A stretch of 64,000 nt of DNA from Pseudomonas sp. HN11 (GCF_021390155.1 NZ_CP089985.1:1313001-1377000), one strand, 5' to 3'. Counted from the stretch's first letter, positions 46,657-58,018 are shown. Made by a program: numbers and translations. Notes: generated by a model not told the origin, from the sequence alone.

Positions 46657-47412
46657 ATGGAAAAGACCAAGCAGACTGTACCCTCTGTGGTGCCGCGCCA
46701 TGTCGCGATCATCATGGATGGGAATAATCGCTGGGCGAAGAAGCGCTTCATGCCGGGTGTTGCCGGGCATAAAGCGGGTGTCGATGCGGTACGGGCTGTG
46801 ATCGAGGTGTGCGCCGAGGCCAAGGTCGAGGTGTTGACCTTGTTTGCCTTCTCCAGTGAGAACTGGCAGCGGCCCGCCGAAGAAGTCAGTGCCTTGATGG
46901 ACCTGTTCTTCAAGGCCTTGCGTCGTGAGGCCAAGCGCCTCAATGACAACAACATCAGCCTGCGCATCATCGGCGATCGCTCACGCTTCCATCCCGAACT
47001 GCAGGCCGCCATGCGCGAAGCCGAAGCCATTACCGCTGGTAGCGACCGTTTTGTGCTGCAGATCGCCGCCAACTACGGTGGCCAGTGGGATATCGCTCAG
47101 GCCGCGCAACGCCTGGCGCGTGAAGTGCAGGCCGGTCATCTGCGGCCTGACGACATCACGCCTGAACTGTTGCAAACCTGCCTGGTGACCGGCGACCTGC
47201 CGTTGCCTGACTTGTGCATCCGTACCGGTGGTGAGCACCGCATCAGCAATTTCCTGTTGTGGCAGCTGGCCTACACCGAGCTGTACTTCTCCGACCTGTT
47301 CTGGCCGGACTTCAAACACGATGCCATGCGTAACGCACTGGCCGATTTCGCTTCCCGTCAGCGTCGCTTCGGTAAAACGAGCGAGCAGATCGAAGCTGGA
47401 GCCCGGGTTTAA
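46657..47412 (+). CDS. uppS: Undecaprenyl diphosphate synthase
   Basis: 251 residues, cis-prenyltransferase making the C55 lipid carrier. VAIIMDGNNRWAKKR (catalytic Asp and pyrophosphate loop), FAFSSENWQRP, DLCIRTGGEHRISNFLLWQ. The next gene starts directly after the stop. It feeds peptidoglycan and O-antigen synthesis. Confidence 0.98.
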   Translation: MEKTKQTVPSVVPRHVAIIMDGNNRWAKKRFMPGVAGHKAGVDAVRAVIEVCAEAKVEVLTLFAFSSENWQRPAEEVSALMDLFFKALRREAKRLNDNNISLRIIGDRSRFHPELQAAMREAEAITAGSDRFVLQIAANYGGQWDIAQAAQRLAREVQAGHLRPDDITPELLQTCLVTGDLPLPDLCIRTGGEHRISNFLLWQLAYTELYFSDLFWPDFKHDAMRNALADFASRQRRFGKTSEQIEAGARV

Positions 47413-48219
47413 ATGCTTAAACAACGAATCATCACAGCACTGATCCTGTTGCCGATCGCCTTGTGTGGGTTTTTCCTGCTCGAGGGTTCCGGTTTTGCGC
47501 TGTTTATCGGCCTGGTCGTCACCCTGGGTGCCTGGGAATGGGCGCGCCTGGCGGGTTTCAGCGCGCAATTGCCGCGTGTGGTGTATGCCGCTGTCGTGGC
47601 TGCCTTGGCGTTCCTCCTGTACATCCTGCCGGACATAGCACCCTGGGTGTTGGGGGCGGCGGTGTTGTGGTGGGCGCTGGCGACATTCCTGGTGTTGACC
47701 TATCCGGGCACCAGCGGCAAGTGGTCCAGTGTGGCCTGCAAGCTGGTGATTGGTTTGTTGATCCTGCTGCCGGCGTGGCAGGGGTTGGTGGAAATCAAGC
47801 GTTACCCCATGGGTAACTGGCTGATCCTGGCGGTCATGGTGCTGGTCTGGGGTGCTGATATCGGCGCCTACTTCGCAGGCAGAGCCTTCGGCAAGCGTAA
47901 GCTGGCACCCGCGGTCAGCCCCGGCAAGAGTTGGGAGGGCGTATATGGTGGCCTGGCGTTGACCCTGGTGATCGCACTGGTCGTCGGCGTTGTGCGTGGC
48001 TGGTCGGTGAAGGAAATCTTCCTCGCGCTGCTGGCCACGGCCATTGTCGTATTCATCTCGGTGGTGGGTGACCTTACCGAGAGCATGTTCAAGCGTCAGG
48101 CCGGGATCAAGGACAGCAGCAACCTGCTGCCGGGTCATGGCGGCGTGCTGGACCGTATCGACAGCCTGACTGCGGCCATCCCGATCTTCGCTGTGCTGCT
48201 GTGGATGACTGCTTCGTGA
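47413..48219 (+). CDS. cdsA: Phosphatidate cytidylyltransferase
   Basis: 268 residues, inner-membrane enzyme forming CDP-diacylglycerol. About eight membrane segments, first at [18 protein letters not shown]. Signature near the C-terminus: [20 protein letters not shown], then [16 protein letters not shown] 47413 begins right after uppS. The stop TGA overlaps the dxr GTG. Confidence 0.97.
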   Translation: MLKQRIITALILLPIALCGFFLLEGSGFALFIGLVVTLGAWEWARLAGFSAQLPRVVYAAVVAALAFLLYILPDIAPWVLGAAVLWWALATFLVLTYPGTSGKWSSVACKLVIGLLILLPAWQGLVEIKRYPMGNWLILAVMVLVWGADIGAYFAGRAFGKRKLAPAVSPGKSWEGVYGGLALTLVIALVVGVVRGWSVKEIFLALLATAIVVFISVVGDLTESMFKRQAGIKDSSNLLPGHGGVLDRIDSLTAAIPIFAVLLWMTAS

Positions 48220-49406
48220 GCCGCCTGCAACAAGTCACCGTGCTGGGTGCAACCGGCTCCGTGGGGTTGAGTACCCTGGACGTGATTGCTCGTCACCCTG
48301 ATCGCTATCAAGTCTTCGCGCTCACCGGGTTCAGCCGGCTGAGTGAGCTGCTGGCGCTCTGCGTGCGTCATACGCCACGCTTCGCCGTGGTGCCTGAAGC
48401 CGTTGCGGCTCGGGGCTTGCAGGATGATCTGCGGGCGGCCGGGCTTGCCACTCAGGTATTGGTGGGGGAGGAGGGGTTGTGCCAGGTCTCGGCCGACGCC
48501 GAGGTGGATACCGTGGTCGCCGCTATCGTTGGCGCTGCGGGTTTGCGTCCGACCCTGTCCGCCGTCGATGCAGGCAAGAAGATCCTGCTGGCCAATAAAG
48601 AAGCGCTGGTCATGTCCGGTGCGCTCTTCATGCAGGCGGTACGTAAAAGTGGTGCGGTACTGCTGCCGCTGGACAGTGAGCACAACGCGATCTTCCAGTG
48701 CATGCCCAGTGACTATGCGCGTGGCCTGAGCCAGGTGGGCGTGCGCCGGATTCTGCTGACTGCCTCCGGCGGTCCGTTCCGGCAAACTCCCTTGGCTGAG
48801 CTTGAGCACGTATCGCCCGACCAGGCGTGCGCTCACCCCAACTGGTCCATGGGGCGCAAGATTTCCGTGGATTCGGCAAGCATGATGAACAAAGGGCTTG
48901 AGTTGATTGAGGCATGTTGGTTGTTCGATGCGCGTCCGGATCAGGTCGAGGTAGTGATTCACCCGCAAAGTGTGATTCATTCTCTGGTCGACTACGTGGA
49001 TGGGTCGGTTTTGGCTCAGTTGGGCAACCCCGATATGCGCACCCCGATCGCCAATGCCCTTGCCTGGCCGGAGCGGATCGATTCCGGCGTAGCGCCGTTG
49101 GATCTGTTCGCTGTAGCCCGCTTGGACTTTGAAGCGCCGGACGAGCAGCGTTTTCCTTGTCTGCGCCTGGCGCGGCAAGCTGCCGAGGCGGGCAACAGCG
49201 CGCCGGCGATGCTGAATGCGGCCAATGAAGTGGCTGTGGCGGCGTTTCTCGAACGGCGCATCCGCTTTCCGCAGATCGCGAGTATCATTGAGGACGTCCT
49301 GACGCTTGAGCCGGTCGTGGCGGTGAATGATCTGGGGGCGGTATTCGAAGCCGATACCAAGGCTCGGGCCCTGGCGGAACAATGGTTGAACCGCAACGCG
49401 CGTTAG
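48216..49406 (+). CDS. dxr: 1-deoxy-D-xylulose-5-phosphate reductoisomerase
   Basis: 396 residues, MEP-pathway enzyme making isoprenoid precursors used by UppS. NADPH motif [40 protein letters not shown], and the loop [23 protein letters not shown] start at 48216 inside the cdsA stop (GTGA) gives the normal N-terminus [11 protein letters not shown]. Confidence 0.97.
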   Translation: MSRLQQVTVLGATGSVGLSTLDVIARHPDRYQVFALTGFSRLSELLALCVRHTPRFAVVPEAVAARGLQDDLRAAGLATQVLVGEEGLCQVSADAEVDTVVAAIVGAAGLRPTLSAVDAGKKILLANKEALVMSGALFMQAVRKSGAVLLPLDSEHNAIFQCMPSDYARGLSQVGVRRILLTASGGPFRQTPLAELEHVSPDQACAHPNWSMGRKISVDSASMMNKGLELIEACWLFDARPDQVEVVIHPQSVIHSLVDYVDGSVLAQLGNPDMRTPIANALAWPERIDSGVAPLDLFAVARLDFEAPDEQRFPCLRLARQAAEAGNSAPAMLNAANEVAVAAFLERRIRFPQIASIIEDVLTLEPVVAVNDLGAVFEADTKARALAEQWLNRNAR

Positions 49407-49446
49407 CCTGATCTTCAGGCACTGGATTGGAATGCGGAGAAATTAG

Positions 49447-50799
49447 ATGAGTGCGCTTTACATGATTGTCGGCACCCTGGTTGCTCTGGGTGTGCTGGTT
49501 ACCTTCCACGAATTCGGCCACTTCTGGGTGGCGCGTCGTTGCGGCGTCAAGGTATTGCGCTTTTCGGTCGGTTTCGGCATGCCGCTGGTACGTTGGCACG
49601 ATCGCCGCGGCACCGAGTTCGTGATTGCGGCAATCCCGCTGGGTGGCTACGTCAAGATGCTCGATGAGCGTGAAGGCGAAGTTCCGGCGGATCAGTTGGA
49701 TCAGTCATTCAACCGCAAGACCGTTCGTCAGCGTATCGCCATCGTCGCCGCCGGACCGATCGCCAACTTTCTGTTGGCGATGGTGTTTTTCTGGGTCTTG
49801 GCCATGCTGGGCAGCCAGCAGGTGCGTCCGGTCATCGGCGCCGTCGAGTCGGAAAGTATTGCGGCCAAGGCCGGACTGGTCGCCGGGCAGGAAATTGTTT
49901 CCATTGATGGCGAACCCACCACAGGTTGGGGCGCGGTCAATTTGCAGTTGGTGCGTCGCCTGGGTGAAAGCGGCATCGTCAATATGGTGGTGCGCGAGCA
50001 GGATTCCAGCACCGAGACCCCGCGTGAGCTTGCCCTTGACCATTGGCTCAAGGGTGCCGACGAGCCTGATCCGATCAAGTCCCTGGGCATACGTCCATGG
50101 CGTCCGGCCCTGCCGCCGGTGCTCGCCGAGCTGGACCCGAAAGGTCCGGCCCAGGCTGCTGGTCTGAAAACCGGTGATCGTCTGCTGGCCCTCGACGGCC
50201 AGGCGCTGGGCGACTGGCAGCAAGTGGTCGACCTGGTACGTGTACGCCCTGATACCAAAATTGTGCTGAAAGTTGAGCGCGACGGTGCTCAAATCGACGT
50301 TCCCGTGGCCCTGTCCGTTCGCGGGGAAGCCAAGGCGGCCGGGGGTTACCTGGGGGCCGGGGTTAAAGGTGTCGATTGGCCGCCATCGATGCTTCGCGAG
50401 GTGAGCTTCGGGCCGTTGGCAGCGATTGGTGAGGGTGCAAAACGCACTTGGACCATGAGTGTGCTGACCCTCGAATCCCTCAAGAAAATGTTGTTCGGCG
50501 AGCTCTCGGTAAAAAACTTGAGTGGACCGATAACCATTGCTAAAGTGGCGGGCGCTTCTGCCCAGTCGGGTGTCGCGGATTTCCTGAATTTCCTGGCTTA
50601 TCTGAGTATCAGCCTGGGTGTTCTGAATTTGCTGCCCATTCCAGTATTGGATGGGGGGCATCTGTTGTTTTATCTGGTCGAGTGGGCGCGTGGTCGCCCC
50701 TTGTCGGATCGGGTGCAGGGTTGGGGGATACAGATCGGTATCAGTTTGGTGGTCGGGGTGATGTTATTAGCCCTGGTCAACGATCTGGGTCGACTGTAA
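49447..50799 (+). CDS. rseP: Site-2 intramembrane protease RseP
   Basis: 450 residues. Zinc protease that completes release of the AlgU/RpoE sigma factor by cutting MucA/RseA (MucP in P. aeruginosa). HExxH in VTFHEFGHFWVARR at about residue 20, two PDZ domains (about 115-300), second metal motif in PIPVLDGGHLLFY, several membrane helices. Follows dxr by 40 bases; a hairpin lies after it. The gene may tie to the AlgU-type promoter near lptF. Confidence 0.97.
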   Translation: MSALYMIVGTLVALGVLVTFHEFGHFWVARRCGVKVLRFSVGFGMPLVRWHDRRGTEFVIAAIPLGGYVKMLDEREGEVPADQLDQSFNRKTVRQRIAIVAAGPIANFLLAMVFFWVLAMLGSQQVRPVIGAVESESIAAKAGLVAGQEIVSIDGEPTTGWGAVNLQLVRRLGESGIVNMVVREQDSSTETPRELALDHWLKGADEPDPIKSLGIRPWRPALPPVLAELDPKGPAQAAGLKTGDRLLALDGQALGDWQQVVDLVRVRPDTKIVLKVERDGAQIDVPVALSVRGEAKAAGGYLGAGVKGVDWPPSMLREVSFGPLAAIGEGAKRTWTMSVLTLESLKKMLFGELSVKNLSGPITIAKVAGASAQSGVADFLNFLAYLSISLGVLNLLPIPVLDGGHLLFYLVEWARGRPLSDRVQGWGIQIGISLVVGVMLLALVNDLGRL

Positions 50800-50819
50800 C
50801 GCTTCGCTGAATTGCGAAT

Positions 50820-50844
50820 CTGCCGCATTTTGCGGCAGTTTGTT
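50820..50844 (+). terminator. Hairpin between rseP and bamA
   Basis: CTGCCGC / GCGGCAG with a short loop followed by TTTGTTT. Probably a partial terminator inside the long operon. Confidence 0.65.
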
Positions 50845-50873
50845 TATTGCCAGTTGGAATAAGAAAGGACTTC

Positions 50874-53261
50874 ATGAAACGTCTGCTGCTAACTGCGGTT
50901 CTCACCGTATTGATGATCGCCGAAGTTCACGCCGAGTCCTTCACCATCTCCGATATTCGCGTCAATGGCCTCCAGCGGGTTTCCGCGGGTAGCGTCTTTG
51001 GTGCCTTACCGTTGAACGTCGGTGAACAGGCTGATGACCGTCGCCTGGTGGAATCCACTCGTGCGCTGTTCAAAACCGGTTTCTTTCAAGACATCCAACT
51101 GGGTCGCGAAGGCAACGTCCTGGTCATCACCGTCGTCGAGCGACCTTCCGTCGCCAGCATCGAGATCGAAGGCAACAAGGCGATCTCGACTGAAGACTTG
51201 ATGAAGGGGCTGAAGCAATCCGGCCTTGCTGAGGGCGAGATCTTCCAGCGTGCCACCCTTGAAGGCGTGCGTAATGAGCTGCAGCGCCAGTACGTTGCCC
51301 AGGGCCGCTACTCCGCGACCGTGGAAACGGAAGTGGTGCCGCAGCCGCGTAACCGTGTCGGCCTCAAGGTCAACATCAATGAAGGCACTGTGGCGGCGAT
51401 TCAGCACATCAACGTGGTGGGTAACACCAAGTTCGCCGATGATGACCTTATCGACCTGTTCGAACTCAAGACAACCAACTGGTTGTCGTTCTTCAAGAAC
51501 GATGACAAATACGCCCGTGAAAAGCTGTCCGGTGACCTGGAGCGCCTGCGTTCCTACTACCTGGACCGTGGCTATATCAATATGGATATCGCTTCGACCC
51601 AGGTGTCCATCACCCCGGACAAGAAGCACGTCTACATCACCGTCAACGTCAACGAAGGCGAGAAGTACAAGGTTCGTGACGTGAAGCTGAGCGGCGACCT
51701 GAAAGTGCCTGAAGACCAGGTCAAGGCGCTGTTGCTGGTGCAGAAGGACCAAGTGTTCTCGCGCAAGCTGATGACCACTACTTCCGAACTGATCACCCGC
51801 CGCCTGGGTAACGAAGGCTACACCTTCGCCAACGTCAATGGCGTGCCAACTCCCCATGATGATGACCACACCGTGGACATCACCTTTGTGGTCGATCCAG
51901 GCAAGCGTGCCTACGTGAACCGTATCAACTTCCGTGGCAACACCAAGTCTGCGGACGAAGTGCTGCGTCGCGAAATGCGTCAGATGGAAGGTGGCTGGGC
52001 GTCGACTTACCTGATCGACCAGTCCAAGACCCGTCTTGAGCGTCTGGGCTTCTTCAAGGAAGTCAACGTCGAAACCCCGGCCGTACCGGGTGTGGATGAT
52101 CAGGTTGACGTGAACTATGCCGTGGAAGAACAAGCATCGGGCTCCATCACCGCCAGTGTCGGCTTCGCTCAGAGCGCCGGTCTGATCCTCGGTGGTTCGA
52201 TCACCCAGAACAACTTCCTGGGTACTGGTAACCGCGTTTCCATTGGCCTGACCCGAAGCGAATACCAGAGCCGATACAACTTCGGTTATACCGACCCCTA
52301 CTGGACTGCTGACGGTGTGAGCCTGGGCTACAACGCCTTCTACCGCACCACCGACTACAAAGACCTCGACGTAGACGTTGCAAGCTATGCGATCGACAGC
52401 CTCGGCGCCGGTGTGAACATCGGTTACCCGATCAGCGAGACTTCGCGTCTGACGTTCGGCTTGACTGCGCAACAGGATGAGATCAAGACCGGTGTGTACA
52501 CCGTGGACGAAATCTTTGACTTTACCCGTCGCGAAGGTGACAAGTTCCTGAACTTCAAGGCGTCTGCCGGCTGGTCCGAGTCGACCCTGAACAAAGGTGT
52601 GTTGGCGACCCGGGGACATTCCCAGAGCCTGACCCTGGAAACCACCACGCCGGGCAGTGACCTGTCGTTCTTCAAACTCGACTACCGTGGTCAGTTGTTC
52701 ACGCCTTTGAGCGACAACTACACCATGCGCCTGCACACTGAGCTGGGTTACGGCGATGGTTATGGCTCCACCAATGGTCTACCGTTCTACGAGAACTACT
52801 ACGCGGGTGGCTTCAACTCCGTACGTGGTTTCAAAGACAGCACCTTGGGCCCACGTGGTACTCCAAGCCGTGGTGTTGGCGTTACCGGTAACCAGGGCAC
52901 TGTAGTGGACTCCGATGACGATCCGCTGCCGTTCGGTGGTAACGTGTTGATCCAGGGTGGTGCGGAGATCCTGTTCCCGCTGCCATTCGTGAAAGATCAG
53001 CGTTCTCTGCGGACTTCGGTCTTCTGGGATGTGGGTAACGTGTTCGACTCCAAGTGCGAGCAGATTCGTAACCCGAGCGGCGTGAAGTCCAACACCCAGT
53101 GCAACGACGTGAGCCTGAGCAACCTGGCAAGCTCCGTGGGTGTGGGTGTGACCTGGGTGACTGCGCTTGGCCCATTGAGCTTTGCTCTGGCCATGCCGAT
53201 CAAGAAACCGGATAACGCTGAAACCCAGATTTTCCAATTCTCCCTCGGCCAGACGTTCTAA
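50874..53261 (+). CDS. bamA: Outer-membrane protein assembly factor BamA
   Basis: 795 residues (Opr86 type). Signal peptide ending IAEVHA/ES at about 20. Five POTRA domains (about 21-420), then a 16-strand barrel with the conserved GGFNSVRGFKD loop and the C-terminal outer-membrane signature ending in Phe (FSLGQTF). AAAGGA precedes ATG 50874. Forms the catalytic core of the BAM complex; the next gene encodes its chaperone Skp. Confidence 0.98.
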   Translation: MKRLLLTAVLTVLMIAEVHAESFTISDIRVNGLQRVSAGSVFGALPLNVGEQADDRRLVESTRALFKTGFFQDIQLGREGNVLVITVVERPSVASIEIEGNKAISTEDLMKGLKQSGLAEGEIFQRATLEGVRNELQRQYVAQGRYSATVETEVVPQPRNRVGLKVNINEGTVAAIQHINVVGNTKFADDDLIDLFELKTTNWLSFFKNDDKYAREKLSGDLERLRSYYLDRGYINMDIASTQVSITPDKKHVYITVNVNEGEKYKVRDVKLSGDLKVPEDQVKALLLVQKDQVFSRKLMTTTSELITRRLGNEGYTFANVNGVPTPHDDDHTVDITFVVDPGKRAYVNRINFRGNTKSADEVLRREMRQMEGGWASTYLIDQSKTRLERLGFFKEVNVETPAVPGVDDQVDVNYAVEEQASGSITASVGFAQSAGLILGGSITQNNFLGTGNRVSIGLTRSEYQSRYNFGYTDPYWTADGVSLGYNAFYRTTDYKDLDVDVASYAIDSLGAGVNIGYPISETSRLTFGLTAQQDEIKTGVYTVDEIFDFTRREGDKFLNFKASAGWSESTLNKGVLATRGHSQSLTLETTTPGSDLSFFKLDYRGQLFTPLSDNYTMRLHTELGYGDGYGSTNGLPFYENYYAGGFNSVRGFKDSTLGPRGTPSRGVGVTGNQGTVVDSDDDPLPFGGNVLIQGGAEILFPLPFVKDQRSLRTSVFWDVGNVFDSKCEQIRNPSGVKSNTQCNDVSLSNLASSVGVGVTWVTALGPLSFALAMPIKKPDNAETQIFQFSLGQTF

Positions 53262-53306
53262 GCGTCTGACCTAAGATAACGACAACGGATTCTGTAGGAG
53301 TACATC

Positions 53307-53810
53307 GTGCGTAAGTTGACTCAATTGGTACTGCTGGCAACCGTGCTGGTAGCGACCCCGGCCTTCGCCGAAATGAAAATTGCCGTGCTGAACTATCAGA
53401 TGGCCCTGCTGGAATCCGACGCGGCCAAGAAGTATGCCGTGGATGCCGAGAAGAAATTCGGTCCGCAACTGACCAAGCTCAAGACCCTGGAAAGCAGCGC
53501 CAAGGGCATCCAGGATCGTCTGGTAGCCGGTGGCGACAAGATGCAGCAAGGCGAGCGCGAGCGTCTGGAGCTTGAATTCAAGCAAAAGGCCCGTGACTAC
53601 CAGTTCCAGTCCAAGGAATTGAACGAAGCCAAGGCTGTTGCTGACCGTGAAATGCTGAAACAACTGAAGCCGAAACTCGACAGCGCTGTGGAAGAAGTCA
53701 TCAAGAAAGGTGCCTTTGACCTGGTGTTCGAGCGTGGCGCTGTGATCGACGTCAAGCCTCAATACGACATCACCCGTCAGGTGATCGAGCGCATGAACCA
53801 GCTGAAGTAA
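53307..53810 (+). CDS. skp: Periplasmic chaperone Skp/OmpH family
   Basis: 167 residues. Signal peptide cut after TPAFA (about residue 22). Long helical arms (KKFGPQLTKLKTLESSAKGI and onward) and the family start MKIAVLNYQMALLESDA. GTG 53307 is preceded by TAGGAG. Holds unfolded outer-membrane proteins on the way to BamA. lpxD starts 3 bases after the stop. Confidence 0.95.
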   Translation: MRKLTQLVLLATVLVATPAFAEMKIAVLNYQMALLESDAAKKYAVDAEKKFGPQLTKLKTLESSAKGIQDRLVAGGDKMQQGERERLELEFKQKARDYQFQSKELNEAKAVADREMLKQLKPKLDSAVEEVIKKGAFDLVFERGAVIDVKPQYDITRQVIERMNQLK

Positions 53811-53813
53811 GCC

Positions 53814-54869
53814 ATGACCGCGACTATCAGGCTCGGCGAGTTGGCCGAGTTCCTGGGGGCCACTTTACGTGGCTCCCCGGAGAAAGAAATCACTGGGCTA
53901 GCCACCTTGCAGGAGGCTGGCCCAGCTCAGTTGAGCTTCCTCGCAAACCCCCAATACCGTAAATACCTGATCGATTGCCAGGCCGCAGCCGTATTGCTGA
54001 AGGCCGATGATGCCGAGGGGTATGCGGGGGATGCGTTGGTGGTGGCCGATCCGTACCTCTCGTACGCGAAAGCGTCGCACCTGTTCGATCCGAAACCCAA
54101 GGCTGCCAGCGGTGTTCACCCGTCGGCGGTGATCGCCGATGATGCCCAGGTTGATCCTGCGGCCAGCGTCGGTCCTTTTGCGGTGATCGAGAGTGGTGCA
54201 CGCATTGCGGCCGGTGTAACGATCGGTGCTCATTGCTTTGTCGGTGCACGCTGCGAAATCGGCGCCGACGGTTGGCTCGCGCCTCGCGTGACCCTTTACC
54301 ACGATGTGCGTATCGGTGAGCGTGTGGTCATCCAATCGGGTGCCGTGATCGGGGGGGAAGGCTTCGGCTTTGCCAACGCCAAGGGCATCTGGAACAAGAT
54401 TGCCCAGGTCGGCGGCGTATTGATCGGTGACGATGTGGAAATCGGCGTGAACACCGCTGTCGATCGCGGGGCCCTGGCCGATACCGTGATCGGCAACGGC
54501 GTGAAGCTCGACAACCAGATCCAGATCGCCCACAACGTACAGATTGGCGATCACACCGCCATGGCGGCCTGTGTGGGTATCTCCGGCAGCACCAAGATCG
54601 GCAAGCATTGCATGCTCGCCGGGGGCGTCGGGCTGGTGGGGCATATCGATATTTGCGACAACGTCTTCATCACCGGCATGACCATGGTCACCCACTCGAT
54701 CACCGAGCCAGGGGCCTATTCTTCCGGTACCGCCATGCAGCCCGCGGCCGAGTGGCGCAAGAGTGCAGCACGATTGAGGCAGCTTGACGACATGGCTCGA
54801 CGCCTCAAACAGCTGGAAAAGCGTGTTGGGGACGTGACCCCTGGCGGTAATGCTTCATCAGAAGGCTGA
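53814..54869 (+). CDS. lpxD: UDP-3-O-acylglucosamine N-acyltransferase
   Basis: 351 residues. Third step of lipid A synthesis. N-terminal uridine-binding domain ([12 protein letters not shown]), left-handed beta-helix with hexapeptide repeats, active His in [20 protein letters not shown]-terminal helix ([19 protein letters not shown]). Close to skp, likely the same transcript. Confidence 0.97.
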   Translation: MTATIRLGELAEFLGATLRGSPEKEITGLATLQEAGPAQLSFLANPQYRKYLIDCQAAAVLLKADDAEGYAGDALVVADPYLSYAKASHLFDPKPKAASGVHPSAVIADDAQVDPAASVGPFAVIESGARIAAGVTIGAHCFVGARCEIGADGWLAPRVTLYHDVRIGERVVIQSGAVIGGEGFGFANAKGIWNKIAQVGGVLIGDDVEIGVNTAVDRGALADTVIGNGVKLDNQIQIAHNVQIGDHTAMAACVGISGSTKIGKHCMLAGGVGLVGHIDICDNVFITGMTMVTHSITEPGAYSSGTAMQPAAEWRKSAARLRQLDDMARRLKQLEKRVGDVTPGGNASSEG

Positions 54870-54980
54870 TACCATTTCCATATCAAGTGTGCACAGCCGC
54901 TAGACTGCCTCCTTGATTTGCTAGCGGGGCGTGCGCTTAGTTCGCCCGCCCCCAATCTTTATTACAGGCTTCCCCCCGAA

Positions 54981-55421
54981 ATGATGGACATCAACGAGAT
55001 TCGCGAATACCTGCCTCACCGTTACCCGTTCCTGCTGGTGGATCGCGTAGTGGACCTCAACATCGAGGAAAAGCGCATTCGTGCCTACAAGAATGTCAGC
55101 ATCAACGAACCGTTCTTCAACGGTCACTTTCCCGCGCATCCCATCATGCCGGGCGTGTTGATCATTGAAGCAATGGCCCAGGCTGCCGGTATCCTTGGTT
55201 TCAAAATGCTCGACCTCAAGCCTGCCGACGGCACGCTCTACTATTTCGTGGGTTCCGACAAGTTGCGTTTCCGCAACCCGGTCACCCCGGGTGACCAGTT
55301 GATCCTGGAAGCCAAGTTCATCAGCTGCAAGCGTCAGATCTGGAAGTTCGAATGCCAGGCCTCGGTCGACGGCAAGCCGGTGTGCTCCGCCGAGATCATC
55401 TGTGCGGAACGCAAACTATGA
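54981..55421 (+). CDS. fabZ: 3-hydroxyacyl-ACP dehydratase FabZ
   Basis: 146 residues, hot-dog fold. [20 protein letters not shown] and the active [19 protein letters not shown] (His and Glu). Competes with LpxA for hydroxyacyl-ACP, so co-location balances fatty acid and lipid A synthesis. The first of two tandem ATGs is chosen. The stop overlaps the lpxA start (ATGA). Confidence 0.97.
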   Translation: MMDINEIREYLPHRYPFLLVDRVVDLNIEEKRIRAYKNVSINEPFFNGHFPAHPIMPGVLIIEAMAQAAGILGFKMLDLKPADGTLYYFVGSDKLRFRNPVTPGDQLILEAKFISCKRQIWKFECQASVDGKPVCSAEIICAERKL

Positions 55422-56194
55422 GTTTGATTGACCCTCGCGCAATCATCGATCCGTCGGCCGTTCTGGCCGCCGACGTTGAGGTCGGCCCTTGGTCGATCAT
55501 CGGCGCAGGTGTGGAAATCGGCGAGGGGACTGTCATCGGGCCGCACGTGATCCTCAAAGGTCCGACCCGCATTGGCAAACACAATCGCATCTACCAGTTC
55601 TCATCGGTAGGCGAAGACACCCCGGACATGAAGTACAAGGGTGAAGAGACGCGCCTGGTAATCGGTGATCACAACATCATCCGTGAAGGCGTGACCATTC
55701 ACCGTGGCACGGTGCAGGACCGGGCCGAGACCACCCTGGGTGATCACAACCTGGTCATGGCCTACGCGCACATCGGCCACGACAGCGTCATCGGCAACCA
55801 TTGCATCCTGGTCAACAACACTGCGTTGGCCGGGCATGTGCACGTTGACGATTGGGCGATCCTGTCCGGTTTCACCCTGGTGCATCAGTACTGCCATATC
55901 GGCGCTCACAGCTTTTCCGGCATGGGTACCGCCATTGGCAAGGATGTTCCGGCGTTCGTCACGGTTTTCGGCAACCCGGCTGAAGCGCGCAGCATGAACT
56001 TCGAAGGCATGCGCCGACGCGGTTTCAGCGAAGACGCCATCCATGCCCTACGCCGCGCCTACAAGGTGGTTTACCGCCAGGGGCTCACGGTAGAGCAGGC
56101 CTTGACCCAATTGTCCGAGCCGGCAGCGTTGTTCCCGGAAGTCGCGGTGTTCCGTGACTCGATCCAGGCGTCGACTCGCGGCATCACCCGCTGA
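55418..56194 (+). CDS. lpxA: UDP-N-acetylglucosamine acyltransferase
   Basis: 258 residues. First step of lipid A synthesis. Beta-helix repeats; active His121 in [13 protein letters not shown]. Met169 in [14 protein letters not shown] is the residue that in P. aeruginosa LpxA limits the acyl chain to C10, so 3-hydroxydecanoyl lipid A is expected. ATG 55418 overlaps the fabZ stop; lpxB begins 2 bases after its stop. Confidence 0.97.
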   Translation: MSLIDPRAIIDPSAVLAADVEVGPWSIIGAGVEIGEGTVIGPHVILKGPTRIGKHNRIYQFSSVGEDTPDMKYKGEETRLVIGDHNIIREGVTIHRGTVQDRAETTLGDHNLVMAYAHIGHDSVIGNHCILVNNTALAGHVHVDDWAILSGFTLVHQYCHIGAHSFSGMGTAIGKDVPAFVTVFGNPAEARSMNFEGMRRRGFSEDAIHALRRAYKVVYRQGLTVEQALTQLSEPAALFPEVAVFRDSIQASTRGITR

Positions 56195-56196
56195 TC

Positions 56197-57336
56197 ATGG
56201 CCAATCTGCGTATCGCGCTGGTGGCCGGGGAAGCTTCCGGCGACATACTGGGCGCAGGTCTCATGCGGGCCCTCAAGGCCCAGCATCCGGCGATTGAATT
56301 TATTGGTGTCGGCGGCCCGCTGATGCAGGCTGAAGGGCTCACTTCCTACTTCCCCATGGAGCGTTTGTCGGTCATGGGGTTGGTCGAGGTGCTGGGTCGT
56401 TTGCGAGAGCTGCTGGCCCGCCGCAAACTGCTGATCCAGACCCTGATCGAAGAAAAGCCCGATGTGTTCATCGGCATCGATGCGCCGGACTTCACCCTCA
56501 ATATCGAACTCAAACTGCGCCAGGCCGGCATCAAGACTGTGCACTACGTCAGCCCGTCCGTGTGGGCATGGCGGCAGAAGCGCGTGCTCAAGATTCGCGA
56601 GGGCTGCGACCTGATGCTGACCTTGCTGCCGTTCGAGGCCAGGTTCTACGAAGAGAAAGGCGTGCCGGTACGGTTTGTCGGGCATACCCTGGCCGACACC
56701 ATTCCGTTGCAGGCTGACCGCGCCGCCGCGCGTGCCGAACTCGGCTTGCCCGACGGCCCGTTGGTCGCGCTGATGCCCGGCAGTCGTGGTGGTGAAGTCG
56801 GCCGCCTGGCCTCTGTATTCTTTGATGCCGCCGAGCGTCTGCAAGCGTTCAAGCCAGGCATACGTTTCGTGCTGCCTTGCGCGAGCCCGCAGCGTCGCGC
56901 GCAGATCGAAGCGATGCTGGAGGGCCACAACCTGCCGTTGACCCTGCTCGACGGCCAATCACACTTGGCCCTTGCGGCGTGTGATGCCGTGCTGATCGCT
57001 TCTGGCACGGCGACCCTGGAGGCCTTGTTGTACAAGCGCCCGATGGTCGTGGCCTACCGCCTCGCGCCGCTGACATTCTGGATTCTCAAGCGCATGGTCA
57101 AAAGCCCTTACATCTCCCTGCCGAACTTGCTGGCCCAGCGCCTGCTGGTGCCAGAGTTGTTGCAGGACGATGCAACGCCTGAGGCCCTCGCGCAAACTCT
57201 ACTACCCTTGATCGACGGCGGCGAAGAACAGACCCGAGGTTTCGACGATATCCATCGCATACTGCGCCGTGATGCCTCGAACCAAGCGGCGGACGCCGTG
57301 TTGACCTTGATCGGCCAGAAACAGGAAGTCTTATGA
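56197..57336 (+). CDS. lpxB: Lipid-A-disaccharide synthase
   Basis: 379 residues, GT19 glycosyltransferase joining UDP-diacylglucosamine and lipid [41 protein letters not shown] and [13 protein letters not shown] are diagnostic. Ends overlapping rnhB by 4 bases. Confidence 0.98.
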   Translation: MANLRIALVAGEASGDILGAGLMRALKAQHPAIEFIGVGGPLMQAEGLTSYFPMERLSVMGLVEVLGRLRELLARRKLLIQTLIEEKPDVFIGIDAPDFTLNIELKLRQAGIKTVHYVSPSVWAWRQKRVLKIREGCDLMLTLLPFEARFYEEKGVPVRFVGHTLADTIPLQADRAAARAELGLPDGPLVALMPGSRGGEVGRLASVFFDAAERLQAFKPGIRFVLPCASPQRRAQIEAMLEGHNLPLTLLDGQSHLALAACDAVLIASGTATLEALLYKRPMVVAYRLAPLTFWILKRMVKSPYISLPNLLAQRLLVPELLQDDATPEALAQTLLPLIDGGEEQTRGFDDIHRILRRDASNQAADAVLTLIGQKQEVL

Positions 57337-57965
57337 CGACGCAAATGGGCCTGGATTTCAGCCTGGTTGCCGAAGCCCACGAACTGGTCGCTGGTGTCGA
57401 CGAAGTCGGGCGTGGGCCTTTGTGCGGTGCCGTGGTCACGGCGGCGGTGATCCTCGATCCGAACCGCCCGATCCTCGGCCTCAACGACTCGAAGAAACTC
57501 ACTGAGGCGCGCCGCGAAAAGCTCTACGACGAGATCGTCGAAAAAGCCCTGAGCTGGCACATAGCCCGGGCTGAAGTCGAAGAAATCGACGAACTGAACA
57601 TTCTCCACGCCACCATGCTCGCGATGCAGCGTGCGGTTGAAGGCCTGCACATCACGCCAAAAATGGCGATGATCGATGGTAACCGTTGCCCGAAGCTGGC
57701 CATGCCTTCTGAGGCGGTGGTGAAGGGTGATAGCAAGGTACCTGCCATCGCAGCCGCCTCGATCCTGGCCAAAGTCAGCCGTGATCGTGAAATGGCCGCA
57801 TTCGAATTGATCTACCCCGGCTACGGCATTGGCGGGCATAAAGGCTATCCGACGCCCGTTCATCTGGAAGCCCTGGCTCGCCTGGGCCCGACGCCGATCC
57901 ATCGCCGCTCGTTCGCCCCGGTGCGCCAGGCTTATGAGTTGCGCGAGAGTCTCAGCGAGGTGTAG
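57333..57965 (+). CDS. rnhB: Ribonuclease HII
   Basis: 210 residues. Removes ribonucleotides from DNA. Acidic active-site residues in [14 protein letters not shown] (Asp-Glu), MIDGNRCP (Asp) and AKVSRDREM (Asp). ATG overlaps the lpxB stop; terminator after it. Confidence 0.97.
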   Translation: MTTQMGLDFSLVAEAHELVAGVDEVGRGPLCGAVVTAAVILDPNRPILGLNDSKKLTEARREKLYDEIVEKALSWHIARAEVEEIDELNILHATMLAMQRAVEGLHITPKMAMIDGNRCPKLAMPSEAVVKGDSKVPAIAAASILAKVSRDREMAAFELIYPGYGIGGHKGYPTPVHLEALARLGPTPIHRRSFAPVRQAYELRESLSEV

Positions 57966-57987
57966 TCGCGAGGCTGATGTTTTGCTC

Positions 57988-58018
57988 AAGGCCCGGTACA
58001 ATCCGGGCCTTGTTGTTT
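57988..58018 (+). terminator. Terminator after rnhB
   Basis: AAGGCCCGG / CCGGGCCTT with a 6-base loop, then TGTTGTTT. Closes the lpx-rnhB part; dnaE starts 19 bases later. Confidence 0.8.

Noticed and set aside
51006..52736. 576-codon open frame antisense to bamA
   Set aside because: Codon-position shadow of BamA; no ribosome site or protein-like motif.
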